Shown here piece by piece: positions 6,929 through 10,460 of a stretch of DNA of 10,460 bases; position 1 is the first letter of the stretch, and each line of letters starts with the position of its first letter. The stretch is from JACMOY01 sp046590855. GTDB taxonomy: Bacteria; Actinomycetota; Actinomycetes; Actinomycetales; Angustibacteraceae. The stretch covers positions 1 through 10,460 of the forward strand of contig JBKJTJ010000200.1 in NCBI GenBank assembly GCA_046590855.1, given 5' to 3'. The notes under the pieces are model-generated. The model was not told the DNA's origin and did no database searches. It worked only from the letters and a program-made list of their open reading frames with translations. The position numbers were made by a program, and so were the translations under genes.

Positions 6929-8647
6929 ATGCGCGCCCTCCCGTACGACGACCCAGGTCGACCCGACCTGAGCACCCCCGGGCGCTTCCTGTGGTGGATC
7001 GCCGCGCAGCAGAAGGGACCGCTGGCCGCGGGCCTGCTGTGGGGCACGATCTGGATGGTCTCGCAGGCCCTGATCCCGGTTGCCGTGGGCCGGGGCGTCG
7101 CGCGCGGGGTGGTCGACGGCGACGGGCGGGCGCTGCTCGAGTGGTCCGGCGCCGTCCTGCTGCTGGCCCTGGTGCAGGCCGGGGCCGGCGTCCTGCGGCA
7201 CCGGTGCGCCGTCTCCAACTGGCTCCAGGCGAGCTTTCGCGCCGCCCAGCTGATCGGCCACCACACCGCGCTGACCGGCGAGGCGCTGCCGCGCACCGTC
7301 CCCACCGGCGAGGTCGTCTCGACCGTGAGCAACGACGCGATGCGCCTGGGTGGCGCCTTCGACGTCAGCGCCAGGTTCGCGGGGGCGATCGCGAGCTACG
7401 TCGTGATCGCCGTCGTCCTGCTGCGCATCTCGACCGGGCTCGGGCTGATAGTCCTGATCGGGGTGCCGCTGCTCACCGCCGGCCTCGGTGTGCTCGTGAA
7501 ACCGTTGCAGCGCAGGCAGACCGCCCAGCGCGAGCAGTCCGGCAAGCTCACCACGCTCGGCGCCGACACCGTCTCGGGGTTGCGCGTGCTGCGGGGCATC
7601 GGTGGTGAGCAGACCTTCGTCGAGCGCTACCGCCGTCGCTCGCAGCAGGTGCGCGACCGGGGGGTCAAGGTCGCCGGTGTGCAGGCCACCCTCGACGCGG
7701 CCCAGGTGCTGCTGCCGGGTGTCTTCGTCGTCCTGGTCACCTGGCTCGGCGCGCGTCTCGCGGTGCAGGGACGCATCGACCTGGGCGACCTGGTCACCTT
7801 CTACGGACTGTCGGCGTTCCTGGTCACCCCGCTGCGCACCGCCACCGAGGCGCTCGACAAGGTGACCCAGGCCCACGTCGCGGCCCGCAAGATCATCGCC
7901 GTCCTGCGCGTGACGCCCGGGGTGCTCGACCGCACCGGGCACCAGCGCTCGGACCCCGTCGCCGACGCCGCGCTGCACGACCCCACCTCGGGGGTGACGC
8001 TGCGACCGGGGCTGATGACCGCGGTCGTCTCTGCCCGGCCCGAGGAGTCCGCCGCCCTCGCCGACCGGCTCGGCCGGTTCGTCGAGGTGCCGTCGTCCCC
8101 GGTGCTGATCGGCGGTGAGCGGATCGACGTCCTGCCGCTCGCGTCGGTGCGCCGCCACGTCGTGGTCAGCGAGAGCGACCCGCGGCTGTTCTCCGGCCCG
8201 CTGCGCGAGCAGCTCGTCGGCAGCAGCGGCGCGGACGACGACGCCGTCCTGCGCGCGGTCGACACCGCCGCCGCCCACGACGTCCTGGACGCGCTGCCGG
8301 CCGGCCTGGACAGCGACGTCGAGGAACGCGGCCGCTCGTTCAGCGGCGGCCAGCGCCAGCGCCTCACCCTCGTGCGCGCGCTGCTCACCGACGCGCCGAC
8401 CCTCGTGCTCGTCGAGCCCACCAGCGCGGTCGACGCGCACACCGAGGCCCGGATCGCCGTGCGCCTGCGCAGCCACCGCGCAGGCCGCACCACGGTCGTC
8501 ATGACCGCGAGCCCGCTGCTGCTCGACCAGGTCGACCACGTCGTGTTCCTGGACGGCGGCGAGCTGGCCGCCGAGGGCACCCACCACGAGCTGCTGGCCA
8601 CCCACCGGGCCTACCGCCGCACCGTCGTCCGCGGGGAGGACGAATGA
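6929..8647 (+). CDS. ABC half-exporter subunit with degenerate nucleotide-binding motifs
   Basis: This 572-residue protein has an ABCB-type exporter membrane domain (six helices within about 32-307) and a C-terminal nucleotide-binding domain (about 340-572). The binding domain is eroded. Where the Walker A motif should be, the line AVVSARPEESAAL aligns without gaps, with S374 in place of the Lys and no P-loop glycine left. Walker B is LVLVEPTS, with V495 for the Asp but E496 kept. The Q-loop Gln is S416 and the switch His is A527. The A-loop strand region is shortened. The signature FSGGQRQR (471-478) is intact. It should therefore pair with the next gene product, donating only its signature motif to the working ATP site. 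The ATG at 6929 is chosen because the longer frame runs antisense into SURF1. The stop overlaps the next start (ATGA). The transported substrate is unknown. Confidence 0.93.
   Translation: MRALPYDDPGRPDLSTPGRFLWWIAAQQKGPLAAGLLWGTIWMVSQALIPVAVGRGVARGVVDGDGRALLEWSGAVLLLALVQAGAGVLRHRCAVSNWLQASFRAAQLIGHHTALTGEALPRTVPTGEVVSTVSNDAMRLGGAFDVSARFAGAIASYVVIAVVLLRISTGLGLIVLIGVPLLTAGLGVLVKPLQRRQTAQREQSGKLTTLGADTVSGLRVLRGIGGEQTFVERYRRRSQQVRDRGVKVAGVQATLDAAQVLLPGVFVVLVTWLGARLAVQGRIDLGDLVTFYGLSAFLVTPLRTATEALDKVTQAHVAARKIIAVLRVTPGVLDRTGHQRSDPVADAALHDPTSGVTLRPGLMTAVVSARPEESAALADRLGRFVEVPSSPVLIGGERIDVLPLASVRRHVVVSESDPRLFSGPLREQLVGSSGADDDAVLRAVDTAAAHDVLDALPAGLDSDVEERGRSFSGGQRQRLTLVRALLTDAPTLVLVEPTSAVDAHTEARIAVRLRSHRAGRTTVVMTASPLLLDQVDHVVFLDGGELAAEGTHHELLATHRAYRRTVVRGEDE
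8632..8646 (+). promoter_or_regulatory. Strong Shine-Dalgarno and ATGA overlap between the two ABC genes
   Basis: GGGGAGGA ends three bases before the second ABC ATG at 8644, which overlaps the TGA stop of the first gene at 8645-8647. Translation of the two subunits is thus probably coupled, as expected for subunits made in equal amounts. The contrast with the apparently leaderless first gene is notable. Confidence 0.7.
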
Positions 8648-10443
8648 GCACCAGCCTGCCCGTCGCCGGGTCCGACACGGTCCGCCGCGAGGCCACGGTG
8701 CTGCTGCGCCAGCACCGACGCAGCCTCGGCGGGGTGCTGGGGCTGCACGGTCTGGCCGCCCTTGCCGGGCTGGCCGGGCCGGCGCTGCTCGGCCGCCTCG
8801 TCGACGACGTGCGCCGGGGCGTCGGCCTCGGCGCCGTCGACCGCATCGCGCTGGTGCTGGCCGCCGCGATCGTCGTCCAGACCGGCCTGACCTGGGCGGC
8901 CCGCCGCCAGTCGTTCGTGCTCGGCGAGCAGGTGTTCGCCCAGCTGCGCGAGCAGTTCGTCGAGCGCGTCGTGGCCCTGCCCCTGTCGACGGTCGAGCGC
9001 GCCGGCACCGGCGACCTCGTCACCCGCACCACCCGCGACGTGGACGCGCTCTCGCACACGGTGCGCTTCGCCGTCCCGACGATCCTGGTCGCCGGCCTGA
9101 CGACCGTGCTGACGGTGGTGGCGGCGTTCGTCACCGGTGCGCTCGTGGCGCTCGCGATCGTCGTCGGCGTGCCGCTGCTGTGGGTCGGCACGCGGTGGTA
9201 CCTGCGCCGCGCGCCCGCGGGCTACCTGGCCGAGATGGCCTCGTACGCCGTCCTGAACGGCACGGTCACCGAGAACGTCGACGGCGCCCGCACCGTCGAG
9301 GCCCTCTCGCTCGGCCGCGAGCGCCGCCGCCGGGTCGACCGCGACCTCGAGGCCAGCTACCACGCCGAGCGATACACGCTGTGGCTGCGCACGGTGTGGT
9401 TCCCCACCGTCGAGGTCGGCTACTTCCTGCCGGTCGCCGCGACGCTGATGTGGGGCGGGTGGCTCGCCTCGAACGGGCACGCGACCGTCGGGCAGGTCAC
9501 CGCGGTCACGCTGTACGTGCTGCAGCTGATGGACCCCGTCGACCAGCTGCTGTCCTGGCTGGACGAGATCCAGGTCGGCGCCTCGGCGTTCGCCCGCATC
9601 ATCGGCATCGGCGACGTGCCGGACGACCGGACGGCGACCGGCGCCGTCCCGGCCGACGACCTGATCCGGGCGCGCGACGTCCGGTACGCGTACCGCGAGG
9701 GCCACGACGTGCTGGACGGGATCTCGCTCGACCTGCGGCCCGGCGAGCGGCTGGCCGTCGTCGGGCCCTCGGGCGCCGGCAAGTCGACGCTGGGCCGGAT
9801 GCTCGCCGGCATCCACGGCCCTCGCACCGGCTCGGTCGAGGTCGGCGGCGTCCCGCTGGTCGACCTCACCCTCGAGCGGCTGCGCGGCCACGTGGCCCTG
9901 GTCACCCAGGAGCAGCACGTCTTCGTGGGGACGCTGGCCGACAACCTGCGCCTGGCTCGGCCGCTCGCCGACGACACGGACCTGCGCGCCGCCCTGGACG
10001 CCGTCGACGCGCTGGACTGGGCCGACCGGCTGCCCCAGGGGCTGGACACCGAGGTCGGCTCGGGTGGGCACGAGCTGACCCCGCCGCAGGCCCAGCAGCT
10101 GGCCCTGGCGCGGTTGGTGCTCAACGACCCGCACACGCTGGTGCTCGACGAGGCGACCTCGCTGCTCGACCCCCGGGCGGCGCGCCACCTCGAGCGATCG
10201 CTGTCGGCGGTGCTCCAGGGCCGCACGGTGCTCGCGATCGCCCACCGGCTGCACACGGCGCACGACGCCGACCGCGTGGCGGTCGTCGAGGACGGCCGGA
10301 TCAGCGAGATCGGCACCCACGACGAGCTGATCGCGGCCGGCGGCTCGTACGCGCGGCTGTGGGCGTCCTGGACCGACACCCCGGTGGCCTCCGAGCGGCC
10401 AGAAGGGGTCCGGGATCGGCCGTGGTCGGCCCGCGCGGGATGA
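8644..10443 (+). CDS. ABC half-exporter subunit with intact Walker motifs but lost signature
   Basis: This 599-residue partner has six membrane helices within about 29-305 and a nucleotide-binding domain from about 340. The A-loop Tyr (Y350), Walker A GPSGAGKST with K380, Q-loop Q422, Walker B LVLDEATS with catalytic E503, and switch H534 in AIAHRL are all present. The signature LSGGQ is replaced by LTPPQ (478-482), followed by the otherwise normal QQLALARL. Loss of both signature glycines should stop it closing the ATP site across the dimer, where the partner's Walker motifs are also gone. The protein is therefore the ATP-hydrolysing half of a heterodimer, in the inner membrane. About 20 extra polar residues end it (from TDTPVASERPE). 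Heterodimeric exporters such as TM287/288 and BmrCD are the nearest known design; substrate and direction cannot be read, though export is usual for this fold. Confidence 0.95.
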   Translation: MSTSLPVAGSDTVRREATVLLRQHRRSLGGVLGLHGLAALAGLAGPALLGRLVDDVRRGVGLGAVDRIALVLAAAIVVQTGLTWAARRQSFVLGEQVFAQLREQFVERVVALPLSTVERAGTGDLVTRTTRDVDALSHTVRFAVPTILVAGLTTVLTVVAAFVTGALVALAIVVGVPLLWVGTRWYLRRAPAGYLAEMASYAVLNGTVTENVDGARTVEALSLGRERRRRVDRDLEASYHAERYTLWLRTVWFPTVEVGYFLPVAATLMWGGWLASNGHATVGQVTAVTLYVLQLMDPVDQLLSWLDEIQVGASAFARIIGIGDVPDDRTATGAVPADDLIRARDVRYAYREGHDVLDGISLDLRPGERLAVVGPSGAGKSTLGRMLAGIHGPRTGSVEVGGVPLVDLTLERLRGHVALVTQEQHVFVGTLADNLRLARPLADDTDLRAALDAVDALDWADRLPQGLDTEVGSGGHELTPPQAQQLALARLVLNDPHTLVLDEATSLLDPRAARHLERSLSAVLQGRTVLAIAHRLHTAHDADRVAVVEDGRISEIGTHDELIAAGGSYARLWASWTDTPVASERPEGVRDRPWSARAG

Positions 10444-10452
10444 ATCCCGGAC
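10408..10452 (+). terminator. Inverted repeat across the stop of the second ABC gene, possible terminator
   Basis: GTCCGGGAT (10408-10416) and ATCCCGGAC (10444-10452) are perfect 9-bp reverse complements 27 bases apart. Inside lies a competing short hairpin, CGGGA and TCCCG around TGAA (10436-10449), that contains the TGA stop. No T-run is visible before the window ends 8 bases later, so this could be a GC-rich terminator or 3' stabilising structure. The window end prevents a firmer call. Confidence 0.35.
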
Positions 10453-10460
10453 GTCGGCAC

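Noticed and set aside
8020..8520. Frameshift or sequencing error as the cause of the lost motifs in the first ABC gene
   Set aside because: The frame is continuous, the Walker A region aligns without gaps, conserved segments lie between the losses, and the partner's lost signature is complementary.
6914..8605. Minus-strand open frame of 563 residues opposite the first ABC gene
   Set aside because: No domain pattern, heavy His/Gln/Arg/Gly content; the ABC reading frame has clear homology.
1..10460. CRISPR array, tRNA, rRNA, insertion sequence, phage or defence genes
   Set aside because: No repeated spacer pattern, cloverleaf, transposase motif or terminal repeats were seen on either strand by eye.

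Overview
The window is very GC-rich and has the gene density, GTG starts and motif style of a high-GC actinobacterium. The cluster SURF1, DUF3817, guaA suggests a Micrococcales-type organism, perhaps Cellulomonas-like. That placement is an inference from gene content, not from any search. Eight protein genes fill the window and no gap exceeds about 140 bases. I see no RNA gene, mobile element or CRISPR array.

Layout from left to right: (1) the 3' end of a plus-strand gene resembling family GH15 glucoamylases, cut by the left edge; (2) a minus-strand amidase of the amidase-signature family, close to peptide amidase, whose stop shares one CTAG with the hydrolase stop; (3) a minus-strand secreted chymotrypsin-fold serine protease with three C-terminal Ig-like modules; (4) guaA, DUF3817 and SURF1 on the minus strand, joined by 4-base GTGA and ATGA overlaps, transcribed in the order SURF1, DUF3817, guaA; (5) a short divergent promoter region; (6) a plus-strand pair of ABC half-exporters joined by an ATGA overlap.

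The most striking point is the ABC pair. The first subunit has lost the Walker A lysine, the Walker B aspartate, the Q-loop glutamine and the H-loop histidine but keeps its signature motif. The second keeps all of those but has lost the signature motif (LTPPQ). The losses are complementary, so the heterodimer should have one fully canonical ATP site and one site with almost nothing left.

A second theme is start-site architecture. Four starts (amidase, guaA, the first ABC gene and an alternative SURF1 start) have a TANNNT box 6 to 8 bases upstream and no good Shine-Dalgarno sequence, the arrangement expected of leaderless actinobacterial transcripts. The protease start instead has a Shine-Dalgarno sequence and a perfect 8-bp inverted repeat covering its candidate -10 box. 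guaA makes GMP, SURF1 assists cytochrome oxidase assembly, and the other genes look like peripheral metabolism, secretion and export.
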